Assembly: GCF_042685745.1 (NCBI RefSeq)
Contig: NZ_JBHUNT010000001.1
Coordinates: 2,108,001 to 2,172,000 of the forward strand
From: Prauserella_A oleivorans
Lineage (GTDB): Bacteria > Actinomycetota > Actinomycetes > Mycobacteriales > Pseudonocardiaceae
DNA length: 64,000 bases
Direction of reading: 5' to 3'
Under the pieces are notes generated by a model. That model saw only the letters and a list, made by a program, of their open reading frames with translations. It searched no databases and had not been told where the DNA came from. How positions within the stretch are numbered: the first letter of the stretch is position 1; each line of letters begins with the position of its first letter. Both the position numbers and the translations under genes were made by a program. Shown in pieces: positions 51,711-60,225 of the stretch.

Positions 51711-52139
51711 TCATCGCGGCAACGCGACCTCCCGCAACGGATCGCCGCCGTCGACGAACAGCTTCCCGCCCGGCCGGAGTGCAGCCGCGATCCGTTGCCG
51801 CGCACGCGTGCCCGCGTCGGGATGCCTGCCGTCGAGCGCACCCACCCGGACGGCGAAGGCCAGATCGTAGGGCTCCTCGCCCGGCTCGAGCGCGAAGTCC
51901 TCGACGGCCGCCCGGCGCACGCTCAGCACGCCCGCTTCGATCTCGGCGGCGGCGGTGCGCTCCGTGAGTGCCACTCCCTTGGCGGACCGGTCGATCACCA
52001 GCACGTGCCCGTCCCCGATCCGCCGCGCGACCTCGCGCGCCGCCGCGCCCGGAGCACCGCCGATCTCCAGCACCCGCAACCCGGGACGCAGCGGAAGCGC
52101 GTCCACGATCGCGGCGAGCCGGGGCGACAAACCGGTCAT
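51711..52139 (-). CDS. Small class I SAM-dependent methyltransferase
   Basis: The 142-residue protein has a Rossmann-like SAM-binding core: motif I LRVLEIGGAPGAAAREVARRI, motif II GHVLVIDRSAKGV, a later YDLAFAVRVGAL and LRPGGKLFVDGG. It lacks the usual substrate-recognition additions and is short for the class, so it is either minimal or has lost a domain. Substrate unknown. It is divergent from the YyaL-type gene. Confidence 0.8.
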   Translation of the reverse strand: MTGLSPRLAAIVDALPLRPGLRVLEIGGAPGAAAREVARRIGDGHVLVIDRSAKGVALTERTAAAEIEAGVLSVRRAAVEDFALEPGEEPYDLAFAVRVGALDGRHPDAGTRARQRIAAALRPGGKLFVDGGDPLREVALPR

Positions 52140-52264
52140 CGTCGTGCGTCCTCACCTCGTCGTGGAGAGCCGTGGTGCCGGCCTCGAGCCCATGATTGGT
52201 CCGCTCGTGACGCGTGTCCAGGCGAGGGCTCGCGCGCGGGTGTGCGGGGACCTACGGTCGAGGT

Positions 52265-54274
52265 GTGTCGAACAAGCTCAGCGCCTCGCTCAGCCCGTAT
52301 CTGCGCGCCCACGCCGACAACCCGGTGGACTGGTGGCCGTGGTGCCCCGAGGCACTGGAGGAGGCGAAGCGGCGCGATGTGCCGATCCTGCTCTCCATCG
52401 GGTACGCGGCGTGTCACTGGTGCCATGTCATGGCGCACGAGTCGTTCGAGGACGCCGACACCGCGGCGCTGATGAACGAGAATTTCGTCAACATCAAGGT
52501 GGACCGCGAGGAGCGTCCCGACCTCGACGCCGTCTACATGACCGCCACCCAGGCCATGACGGGCCAGGGTGGCTGGCCGATGACGTGCTTCCTCACGCCG
52601 GACGGCGAGCCGTTCCACTGCGGTACCTACTACCCGCCGGTGCCCGCGCACGGGATGCCGTCGTTCAAGCAGGTCCTGACCGCCGTCGCGCAGGCCTGGC
52701 GCGAACGGCCCGGCGAGCTCAAGGACGGCGCGGGCAAGATCGTCAGCCACATCGCCGAGCAGACCGGCCCGCTGCGCGAGCATCCGGTGGACGAGGAGAC
52801 GGTGTCGTCGGCTGTCGCGAAGCTGCGGCAGGAGACCGACCCGGGGCACGGCGGGTTCGGTGGGGCGCCGAAGTTCCCGCCGTCGATGGTGCTGGAGTTC
52901 CTGCTGCGCCACTACGAGCGCACGGCGAACCCGGCGGCATTGTCCATTGTGGAGCTCACGGCCGAGGGCATGGCTCGCGGTGGCATCTACGACCAGCTGG
53001 CGGGCGGCTTCGCACGGTACTCCGTGGACAGTCAGTGGGTGGTGCCGCACTTCGAGAAGATGTTGTACGACAACGCGTTGCTGCTGCGCGTCTACGCGCA
53101 CCTGGCACGTCGCACGGGGCACCCGCCGGCGGCGAGGGTGGCCGGGGAGACGGCGGAGTTCCTGTTGCGCGACCTGCGCACGGACCAGGGCGGCTTCGCC
53201 GCGTCACTCGACGCGGACACCGACGGCGTCGAGGGCCTGACCTACGTGTGGACGCCGGAGCAGCTCGCCGAGGTGCTCGGGCCCGAGGACGGCCGATGGG
53301 CGGCCGAGCTGTTCCGTGTCACCGGCGAGGGCACCTTCGAGCGCGGGACGTCGACGCTGCAGCTGCCGAAGGACCCCGACGATCCCGCGCGCTGGATGCG
53401 GGTGCGCTCGGCACTGCTGGAGGCGCGGGCGCAGCGTCCGCAGCCGGCCAGGGACGACAAGGTCATCGTCGCGTGGAACGGCCTCGCCATCACCGCGTTG
53501 GCGGAGGCGGGCGTGTCCATGGAGCGCCCGGACTGGGTGGACGCCGCGGTCGAGGCGGCCGGCTTCCTGCTGGACAAGCACGTCGTGGACGGCAGGCTGC
53601 GGCGCAGCTCCCGCGACGGCGTGGTCGGGGACGCGCCGGGAGTGTTGGAGGACTACGCGTGCCTCGCCGACGGACTCCTGGCTCTGCACCAGGCGACGGG
53701 GGAGTCGGTGTGGTTGGTGGAGGCCACGCGGCTGCTGGACATCGCACTCGCGCGGTTCGCCTCGGACGTGCCCGGCGCCTTCTACGACACCGCCGACGAC
53801 GCCGAGACCCTCGTCAACCGGCCGTCGGATCCGACGGACAACGCGACGCCGTCCGGCGCCTCCACGCTCGCGAGCGCGTTGCTGACGGCCTCGGCGTTGG
53901 CGGGGCACGAACGCGCGGCGCAGTACCGGTCGGCCTGCGAGCAGGCGGTCAAGCGGGCGGGCGCCCTTGCCGCGCAGGCGCCGCGGTTCGCCGGGAACTG
54001 GCTGTCGGTGGCCGAGGCGCTGCTGGCCGGGCCGGTGCAGGTCGCCGTCGTCGGAGCGGACGCCGCGGAGCGGGCCGAGCTGCTGGTCACGGCAGCGAAG
54101 CAGGTGCACGGCGGCGGTGTGGTGCTCGGCGGCGCCCCCGAGGCCGAGGGCGTGCCGTTGCTGGCCGACCGGCCGCTGGTCGACGACGGCCCGGCCGCGT
54201 ACGTGTGCCGTGGCTACGTGTGCGACCGGCCGGTCACGACGACGGAGGAACTCTCGCGCGCGCTCGACGGCTGA
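52265..54274 (+). CDS. YyaL/SSP411-type thioredoxin-domain protein
   Basis: The 669-residue protein begins with the family signature LSPYLRAHADNPVDWWPW, then a thioredoxin-like domain (about residues 10-160) with the CxxC motif ACHWCHVMAHESFED and INVDREERPDLDAVYM-like KVDREERPD. An alpha/alpha-barrel region like N-acylglucosamine 2-epimerases follows (GGFGGAPKFPPSMVL, GGIYDQLAGGFARYSVD, KVIVAWNGLAITALAEAG). Function is unproven; a redox or sugar-handling role is suggested. The GTG at 52265 fits the family start. The counterpart in the mycobacterial order is Rv1084. Confidence 0.92.
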   Translation: MSNKLSASLSPYLRAHADNPVDWWPWCPEALEEAKRRDVPILLSIGYAACHWCHVMAHESFEDADTAALMNENFVNIKVDREERPDLDAVYMTATQAMTGQGGWPMTCFLTPDGEPFHCGTYYPPVPAHGMPSFKQVLTAVAQAWRERPGELKDGAGKIVSHIAEQTGPLREHPVDEETVSSAVAKLRQETDPGHGGFGGAPKFPPSMVLEFLLRHYERTANPAALSIVELTAEGMARGGIYDQLAGGFARYSVDSQWVVPHFEKMLYDNALLLRVYAHLARRTGHPPAARVAGETAEFLLRDLRTDQGGFAASLDADTDGVEGLTYVWTPEQLAEVLGPEDGRWAAELFRVTGEGTFERGTSTLQLPKDPDDPARWMRVRSALLEARAQRPQPARDDKVIVAWNGLAITALAEAGVSMERPDWVDAAVEAAGFLLDKHVVDGRLRRSSRDGVVGDAPGVLEDYACLADGLLALHQATGESVWLVEATRLLDIALARFASDVPGAFYDTADDAETLVNRPSDPTDNATPSGASTLASALLTASALAGHERAAQYRSACEQAVKRAGALAAQAPRFAGNWLSVAEALLAGPVQVAVVGADAAERAELLVTAAKQVHGGGVVLGGAPEAEGVPLLADRPLVDDGPAAYVCRGYVCDRPVTTTEELSRALDG

Positions 54275-54373
54275 TCCGGGCCGTTCCGCCCACGGTGAAC
54301 AGCACTTCCCTTTGCCGCGAATCGGCGTAGCGTCTGTATTGCTGTAATCATGTAATCGCCAGCGCGGGAGGCA

Positions 54374-54934
54374 ATGATGCGACACGGTTGGCGCGGGCGA
54401 GGCGGCAGGCAGCAGGCCGAGGTGCCCGATGCGACGGACGCGGCAGCCTGGTTCGGCGGGCGGCTGCCCGACGACTGGTTCACCGGCGACCCCGAGGTCA
54501 CGGTGGACCGGGAAGAGATCATCGTCGTCGGCGAACTGCCTGCGCTCACGGGTGAGTACGCCGACGAGGTCGCGCGGGCGGCGGCCGAGGCGGGACGGAT
54601 CAGCCGGTTCCGCGAGGAGACCCGCGAGGCGCGGATCGAGATCGCGCGGCAGGCCGAGCATCGCTACGGGCGCAAGGTCGCGTGGGGCGCCCGGCTGGGC
54701 GGGACCGAGGAGTTGTTCACCACACTGTCCGTTCCGGTGATGACGCGCCTGCGGCAGCCGGAACGCCGGGTACTGGACACGCTCGTCGACGCCGGCGTGG
54801 CGCGGTCGCGGTCGGAAGCCCTTGCCTGGGCGGTGAAACTGGTCGGCCAGCACGCCGAGTCCTGGCTCACCGAACTCCGCGAGGCGATGTCCACAGTGGA
54901 TGACCTGCGGGCCAAAGGTCCCGACCTCGGCTGA
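54374..54934 (+). CDS. Conserved hypothetical protein
   Basis: The 186-residue protein is charged and soluble: an Arg/Gly-rich start, an acidic middle (DPEVTVDREEIIVVGELP), a helical Glu/Arg-rich segment, and a C-terminal helix-turn-helix-like or ribbon-helix-helix-like stretch (RQPERRVLDTLVDAGVARSRSEALAWAVKLV). The last part resembles small DNA-binding or antitoxin folds but the family is not recognised. It has GC-rich codons like its neighbours. Confidence 0.65.
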   Translation: MMRHGWRGRGGRQQAEVPDATDAAAWFGGRLPDDWFTGDPEVTVDREEIIVVGELPALTGEYADEVARAAAEAGRISRFREETREARIEIARQAEHRYGRKVAWGARLGGTEELFTTLSVPVMTRLRQPERRVLDTLVDAGVARSRSEALAWAVKLVGQHAESWLTELREAMSTVDDLRAKGPDLG

Positions 54935-54978
54935 TCGCTCACTCTGCGAGCTCCCGCGCCGTCGGGCAATCTGGCTAC

Positions 54979-56874
54979 ATGAAGTCCTTGACAGACGTGC
55001 TCGACGGCCGGTGGGCGGAGATCCGCCGGGAGATCCGGGCGCAGGTGGCCGACACGACGTTCCAGGCGCCGTACGGCTTCGGCGTCGAGGAGCATCGCGC
55101 CCAGGTGCTCGAGCAGCTGCACGAGCTCGCCAGGACGGGCAGGCCGCGCCTCGGCTTCCCGAAGGAGTACGGCGGCAACGGCGACATCGGCGGGTCGGTG
55201 GTCTCGTTCGAGATGCTCGGGTTCGGCGACCTCTCGCTGATGGTCAAGGCCGGCGTGCAGTGGGGGCTCTTCGGCGGCGCCGTCGAGCTGCTCGGCACGC
55301 GCGAGCACCACGAGCGGTACCTCCGCGCGATCATGGACCTGGAGCTGCCCGGCTGCTTCGCGATGACGGAGTTCGGGCACGGCTCCGACGTCCAGCACCT
55401 GCGCACCACGGCGACCTACGAGCCGGCGACGCAGGAGTTCGTCGTTCACACACCGGAGCCGTCCGCTCGCAAGGAGTACATCGGCAACGCTGCCCGCGAC
55501 GGGCGAATGGCGGTGGTCTTCGCCCAGCTCGTCACGGGCGGACAGAGCCGCGGTGTGCACGCGTTCCTCGTGCCGATCCGCGACGAGAACGGCAGGCCGA
55601 TGCCCGGCGTCCGCATCGAGGACTGCGGACCCAAGGCCGGGCTGAACGGCGTCGACAACGGCAGGCTCACGTTCGACCGCGTGCGCGTGCCGAGGACGGC
55701 CCTGCTGAATCGCTACGGCGACGTCGCCGAGGACGGCACCTACTCGAGCCCCATCGACAGCGACGGGCGGCGGTTCTTCACGATGCTCGGCACGCTGGTG
55801 CGTGGCCGGATCAGCGTCGCGGGCAGTGCGGGCAGCGCGACCAAGCGGGCGCTGACCATCGCCGTCCGGTACGGAGAGACGCGCAGGCAGTTCGAGCGCC
55901 CCGGCACCGACGAGGAGACCGTCATCCTCGACTACCTCGGCCACCAACGGAAGCTCCTGCCTGCGCTCGCCACCACCTACGCCCTGCACTTCGCCCAGGA
56001 GGAACTGGTGGCATCGCTGGACGAGCTGCAAAGCTCGCGCGACCCCGGTGAGCGGAGCAGGCGGGAGCTGGAGTCGCGGGCAGCGGGGCTGAAGGCCGTC
56101 GCGACCTGGCACGCCACGCGGACGATCCAGACCGCGCGCGAGGCCTGCGGCGGCGCGGGCTACCTGGCCGAGAACATCCTGCCCTCGCTCAAGGCCGACA
56201 CCGACGTGTTCACCACGTTCGAGGGCGACAACACCGTTCTGCTGCAACTGGTCGCGAAGGGCCTGCTGACCAGCTACAAGGAGGAGGTCCAGGACCTCAG
56301 CCCGCTCGCGACGGCACGGTTCGTCGCCGAGCAGTTCGTCGGTGCCGTCATCGAACGCACCGCCGCGCGCAAGGTGATCGAGCGAATCGTCGACGCCGGT
56401 CCCGGTCGGGATGACGATGACGCGCTGTTCGACCGCGCCTGGCAGATCAGGGCGTTCGAGGACCGCGAGGAGCACGTCCTGGACAGCCTCGCGCGCCGGC
56501 TGCGCCGGGCCACGCCCGAGACGGCGTTCGAGGTCTTCAACGCCGCCCAGGACCACGTGCTGCGCGCCGGCCGCGTGCACGTCGACCGGATCGTGCTCGA
56601 GGCGTTCGTCGCCGCCATCGACCGGTGCGAGGACGCGGAGGCGAAGGCGCTGCTGGAGCGGGTGTGCGACCTGTACGCCCTCGCGAACATCGAGGAGGAC
56701 CGCGCCTGGTTCCTCGAGCACGGGCGGCTCACCAGTGCCCGGTCGAAGGCGCTCGTGGCGGCGGTCAACACGCTGTGCTCCGAATTGCGGCCCCACGCGC
56801 GGGCCCTGGTGGACGCGTTCGCCATCCCGGAGCAGTTCCTCGCCGCTCCGATCATCTCGGGTCCGACCCCGTAG
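54979..56874 (+). CDS. Acyl-CoA oxidase/dehydrogenase family protein
   Basis: The 631-residue flavoprotein has the acyl-CoA dehydrogenase N-terminal and middle domains (LGFPKEYGGNGDIGG, LPGCFAMTEFGHGSDVQHLRTTATY, GVDNGRLTFDRVRVPR) and an acyl-CoA oxidase-like extended C-terminus (to residue 631). The catalytic Glu lies in VFTTFEGDNTVLLQLVAKGLL. It oxidises acyl-CoA to the 2-enoyl form, passing electrons to oxygen if a true oxidase. The length matches peroxisomal-type ACOX proteins. It starts 44 bp after the hypothetical gene. Confidence 0.92.
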   Translation: MKSLTDVLDGRWAEIRREIRAQVADTTFQAPYGFGVEEHRAQVLEQLHELARTGRPRLGFPKEYGGNGDIGGSVVSFEMLGFGDLSLMVKAGVQWGLFGGAVELLGTREHHERYLRAIMDLELPGCFAMTEFGHGSDVQHLRTTATYEPATQEFVVHTPEPSARKEYIGNAARDGRMAVVFAQLVTGGQSRGVHAFLVPIRDENGRPMPGVRIEDCGPKAGLNGVDNGRLTFDRVRVPRTALLNRYGDVAEDGTYSSPIDSDGRRFFTMLGTLVRGRISVAGSAGSATKRALTIAVRYGETRRQFERPGTDEETVILDYLGHQRKLLPALATTYALHFAQEELVASLDELQSSRDPGERSRRELESRAAGLKAVATWHATRTIQTAREACGGAGYLAENILPSLKADTDVFTTFEGDNTVLLQLVAKGLLTSYKEEVQDLSPLATARFVAEQFVGAVIERTAARKVIERIVDAGPGRDDDDALFDRAWQIRAFEDREEHVLDSLARRLRRATPETAFEVFNAAQDHVLRAGRVHVDRIVLEAFVAAIDRCEDAEAKALLERVCDLYALANIEEDRAWFLEHGRLTSARSKALVAAVNTLCSELRPHARALVDAFAIPEQFLAAPIISGPTP

Positions 56875-56913
56875 GGGTGCCGTGGTGCCGGCGGTGGGTG
56901 TGGCCGGGTGGCC

Positions 56914-57144
56914 GTGTGCGCCGCTCGCGTCGGCGTGTTTGCCGTTCCGGTAGCCGTGTGCGCGGTTCCGGTAGCGGTGTCTGCTGTCTCGGTGGGCGTG
57001 TCTGCGGTCTGGGTTGCCGTGTCTACCGTTGCGGTGGCCGTGTGTGCGGCTCGCGTCGCCGTGTTTGCGGTTTGTGTCGCTGTGCCTGCGGTTCCGGTTG
57101 GCATGTTCTTGGCTCGCGTCGCTGTTTCTGTAGTTGTGGTGTCG
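56914..57144. repeat. Degenerate 21-bp tandem repeat array, 11 units
   Basis: Units start every 21 bp from 56914 (56935, 56956 and so on to 57124). Most begin GTGT and carry a G/C/T-rich body with no in-frame stop on either strand. The plus strand would read (V)xAVxVA heptapeptides and the minus strand xTATxTA heptapeptides. The minus-strand pattern matches the three-unit array at 5541-5603. Confidence 0.8.
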
Positions 57145-57477
57145 TGTTTGCCGTTTGCGTCGTTGTGTCCGCTGGTTGCGTTGCCGCGTATGCCATTCGC
57201 GTCGCGCGTTTGCGCTCGTGTCAGTGCGCTGGCTGGCTAGGCCGTTTCGGTCGAATTTCTAGGTATCGCGTTGACGGCGTGGCCTGGTTCCCTTCTTCTG
57301 GTTGCCGGAGTTGCCTGGGTGGTTGGGTTTCAAGCACGCCTTCGGCGCGCCGTGGGAAACTGCCACTCCACGCATCACCGTGCGTTGTCTGATTGCTGGC
57401 GGCAGTTCCCCACGGAACGGATCTCGTGGTCACATTCCGTTGTTTGCGGCTCACCCATATGATTCGGTATTTCGCGG

Positions 57478-57483
57478 TAGAAT
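57478..57483 (+). promoter_or_regulatory. Candidate -10 element of a leaderless DUF222 transcript
   Basis: TAGAAT fits the actinobacterial TANNNT -10 consensus and ends seven bases before the ATG at 57491, so transcription would begin at or next to the start codon. No clear -35 element is seen. Confidence 0.45.
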
Positions 57484-57490
57484 CGTTGGC

Positions 57491-57922
57491 ATGGGGGAAA
57501 ATTCTCTTGATGAGGTCGTTCGACCGGAGCGGGAGATTGCTCGGCTGCAGGCGTGGCAGGTGCGGGAGATCGCCGCGTATTCCGGGTCGCGGGATGATGC
57601 TGCGGATGTGGCGTCGGAAGTGGCGCTGGCGTTGGCGATTTCGGAGAATGCGGCGCGGATCAAAATAGGGTTGGCGCGGGATTTGGTGACGCGACTTCCG
57701 GAAACGTTGGGTGCGTTGTCGCGGGGTGACATTGATTTGTACAAGGCGTCGAAAGTGTCGGAGCCGACAGCGGTCCTCGCCGATGACATGGCGCGCGAGG
57801 TCGATGCGGCGGTGGCGGATCGGTTGGCCGGGCGGGATCCGTCGTCGATTCGGCGGATGGTGAATCGGGCGGTGCAGAAGGTGGAGCCCGAGGGTGCCGC
57901 GGCGCGGGCGGCACTGTCATGA
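57491..57922 (+). pseudogene. DUF222/HNH endonuclease gene, N-terminal part, interrupted by IS
   Basis: The frame encodes 143 residues of a 13E12/DUF222-type N-terminus (EREIARLQAWQVREIAAYSGSRDDAADVASEVALALAISENAARIKIGLARDL, then GALSRGDIDLYKASKVSEPT and DPSSIRRMVNRAVQKVEPEG). It stops at TGA 57920-57922, inside the target-site duplication. DUF222 proteins carry a C-terminal HNH nuclease, which here lies beyond the insertion at 59313-60000. The codons are less GC-rich than in neighbouring genes, suggesting horizontal origin. Confidence 0.85.
57915..57922. repeat. Target-site duplication, left copy (TGTCATGA)
   Basis: This 8-bp sequence is repeated exactly at 59305-59312, flanking the IS256-family element. 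Confidence 0.85.
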
Positions 57923-59304
57923 TTTCCGTGTAAGCCACGGATGATGTGTTTCTTATCTTAGTGGAGTGGTATGCGGTTGGGGAAGAGGGTGACGAGGGTG
58001 TTGAGTGCTTGTTTCCAGCCCCATGTGCCTGTTCCTGATGGTCCTCCTCGGTGGCTGGTGATGTTGCGTAGTCCGAGGTAGAGGAGTTTCGTTGCGGCGG
58101 CGTCGCTGTCGAAATGTCCGCGGTTCTTGGTGAGTTTGCGGAGTTGGAAGTTGATGTTCTCGATGAGGTTTGTGGTGTAGATGACCCGGCGTAGTTCGGG
58201 TGGGTAGTCGAGGAACGGGGTGAAATCGTTCCAGGCGTGTTGCCATACCTGGACGGCGGCGGGGTATTGGGTGCCGAATTCTTTGTCGAAGTTCTTCAGT
58301 GCGATCTCGGCGGCCTCGAGTGTGGGGGCGGTGTAGATGTCGCGCATTCCGGCGGCGACCTTTTTGCGGTCGCTGTAGGAGATGAAGCGCATGGCGTTGC
58401 GGATCACGTGTACCACGCAGGTTTGGATCACGGTGTCGGGAAACGCCGAGCGGATCGCGTCGGGCAGTCCGGTCAGTCCGTCGCAGCAGGCGATCACGAT
58501 GTCTTTCACGCCGCGGTTGCGTAGGTCGGTGAGGACCTTGGCCCAGAACTTCGCGGCTTCGGTGTCGGCGATCCAGAGCCCGAGGGCGTGTTTGCGGCCC
58601 TCGACGTCTACGCCGAGGGCCAAGTAGCCGACCTTGGTGGTGACCACGCCCTTGTCCTTGATCCGCAGGCGCAGCCCGTCCACGTACAGGATGGGATACA
58701 CCTCGTCCAGCGGGCGGGATTGCCAGAGTGCGATCTCGTCGACCACGACCTCGGTGACATTGGAAATCAATTCCCGCGACGCGTTCACGCCGTATACTTC
58801 GTGCAGGTGGGATTCAATATCGCGGGTGGTCATGCCACGTGAATACAGTGACAGGATCGCCTCGTCGATGTTGCCGAGACGTCGGGCGCGTTTCGGCACG
58901 ATCGCGGGCTCGAACGAGCCATTCCGATCCCGCGGCACTGCGACCTCGATCGGGCCGTTCGTCGTGGACACCGTTTTCGTCGACTTGCCATTGCGTGAAT
59001 TACCACTCCCGGCGCCGGCCGGGTCGCCTTTCTCGTAGCCGAGGTGATGTGTCATCTCGGTTTCCAGCGAGCGCTCCAGCACGGCCTTGGTCATGCGATT
59101 CAGCAATTCCTGGGCACCCAACGCGCCGCCATTGGCGTAGGCGTCTTTCACCAAAGCATCAAGGGCCTCCGATGACAACGCGCCGGCGAGCGCCTTACCG
59201 GCCGCGGAATCCCCAGCCTGAGTAGGTGTGTTCTCGGTCACAGATGGATCCTTTCTGGATCGCGTCGGACAAGCTGATCTTGGTCCATCCGCGGCTTACA
59301 CAGT
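57923..59304 (-). mobile_element. IS256-family insertion sequence
   Basis: The 1382-bp element carries one transposase gene on the minus strand. Near the left end GTGTAAGCCACGGATG (57928-57943) and near the right end the complement of GTGTAAGCCGCGGATG (59286-59301) form 16-bp terminal inverted repeats with one mismatch. The outermost bases differ (five bases before the repeat at left, three at right). It is flanked by an exact 8-bp duplication, as usual for IS256-family members, and splits a DUF222/HNH gene. Confidence 0.92.
57958..59241 (-). CDS. IS256-family transposase
   Basis: The 427-residue mutator-type transposase has MTKAVLERSLETEMTHHLGYEKGDPAG at the N-terminus, a catalytic DDE core with the first Asp in PILYVDGLRLRI, the second in IVIACCDGLTGLPDAI and Glu in YTTNLIENINFQLRKLTK, and the family Cys/His stretch QTCVVHVIRNAMRFISY. 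The gene is intact, so the element may be active. The GTG start follows an AAGGAT ribosome binding site. Transcription opposes the host gene. Confidence 0.96.
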   Translation of the reverse strand: MTENTPTQAGDSAAGKALAGALSSEALDALVKDAYANGGALGAQELLNRMTKAVLERSLETEMTHHLGYEKGDPAGAGSGNSRNGKSTKTVSTTNGPIEVAVPRDRNGSFEPAIVPKRARRLGNIDEAILSLYSRGMTTRDIESHLHEVYGVNASRELISNVTEVVVDEIALWQSRPLDEVYPILYVDGLRLRIKDKGVVTTKVGYLALGVDVEGRKHALGLWIADTEAAKFWAKVLTDLRNRGVKDIVIACCDGLTGLPDAIRSAFPDTVIQTCVVHVIRNAMRFISYSDRKKVAAGMRDIYTAPTLEAAEIALKNFDKEFGTQYPAAVQVWQHAWNDFTPFLDYPPELRRVIYTTNLIENINFQLRKLTKNRGHFDSDAAATKLLYLGLRNITSHRGGPSGTGTWGWKQALNTLVTLFPNRIPLH

Positions 59305-59312
59305 TGTCATGA
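59305..59312. repeat. Target-site duplication, right copy (TGTCATGA)
   Basis: Exact copy of 57915-57922. The inner TCATGA is itself a palindrome, a feature often seen at insertion targets. Confidence 0.85.
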
Positions 59313-60000
59313 CACGGCCGAGGCACGGCGGCGGGAACGGCGGGTCGAGCTGCGACACGCCGACGAGGCGATGGCCACGTTGACCGCCGAGCTGCCCGCC
59401 GAGGTCGCCTCGGCGGCCTATGCCTGGATCGACCGGTGTGCCCGGTCCCTGCGGAAGGCGGGTGATGAGCGAACCATGGACCAGCTGCGGGCCGACGTGT
59501 TCGCCGAGCTGTTGTTCGACAACCCGTGCGGTGGCTCACCGAAGGCGGAAATCTTCATCCACATCGACGTCGCCACCCTGACCGGCCTGTCGACCAACCC
59601 CGCCGAGCTTGCCGGCCATGGACCCCTCCCGGCACCGATCGCGCGGGCGATCGCGTTCGACCCGAACTCGACCTGGCGGCGGATCATCACCGACCCCCAC
59701 ACCGGGGCGCCTGTCGATGTCGGCCGCACCCGTTACCGGCCGCCGGCCGTCACCGCCGACCACGTGAAGGTCCGCGACCGGGAATGCCGGTTCCCGACCT
59801 GCCACCGCCCGGTGCACTTTGTCGATCTGGACCACGTCATCCCGTACCAGCGCAACGGGGAGACCAACACTGGCAACCTCATCGGGCTGTGCCGACGCCA
59901 CCACCGCACCAAACACACCCCCGGCTGGCACTTCCACCTCACCGACACCGGCCAACTCCACATCACCACCCCGGCCGGGCACACCTACCGATCGCCATAG
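59313..60000 (+). pseudogene. DUF222/HNH endonuclease gene, C-terminal part
   Basis: The open frame continues the DUF222 region (AEARRRERRVELRHADEAMATLTAELPAEVASAAYAWIDR) and ends with an HNH nuclease domain: CRFPTCHRPVHFVDLDHVIPYQRNGETNTGNLIGLCRRHHRTKH, with zinc-binding Cys pairs and the His-Asn-His core. The nuclease part could be expressed from ATG 59371, but no ribosome binding site is obvious. The frame is offset by one base from the N-terminal part across the duplicated target, so IS excision alone would not restore the gene. Confidence 0.85.
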
Positions 60001-60225
60001 CGCTGGACACGGCGACCATGCACCAACGACTTAGGGACCGGTCGCGAGGCATGCCTGTGCCGCCGCCAGTCGCGCCGCGTGCCGATGCCACCGCCAACCG
60101 CACACGGCGACCTGCCGACGCTCCCGATGCCTGCCGGCCGCCCTGCCGACGGCCGCGACCCCAACCAGCCGCCACGACCGCCACCAAAGCCGCACCCGCG
60201 ACCGGTCGAGGCGCTCGGCGACCGC

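Larger units (their letters stand above)
56875..57490. other. 616-bp gene-free gap with lowered GC
   Basis: No supportable gene is present. The gap holds the 21-bp repeat array (56914-57144), a following T/G-rich stretch of similar composition, and the promoter-like region of the split DUF222 gene. Base composition departs visibly from the flanking genes, suggesting acquired or neutral DNA. Confidence 0.7.

Noticed and set aside
56274..57104. 276-codon minus-strand frame containing the xTATxTA heptapeptide repeats
   Set aside because: Most of it is antisense to the acyl-CoA oxidase gene; the repeat part lacks a ribosome binding site and is better described as a DNA repeat.
56908..57240. 110-codon plus-strand frame across the 21-bp array
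   Set aside because: The repeats keep both strands open by chance; the Val/Ala product has no family and no clear ribosome binding site.
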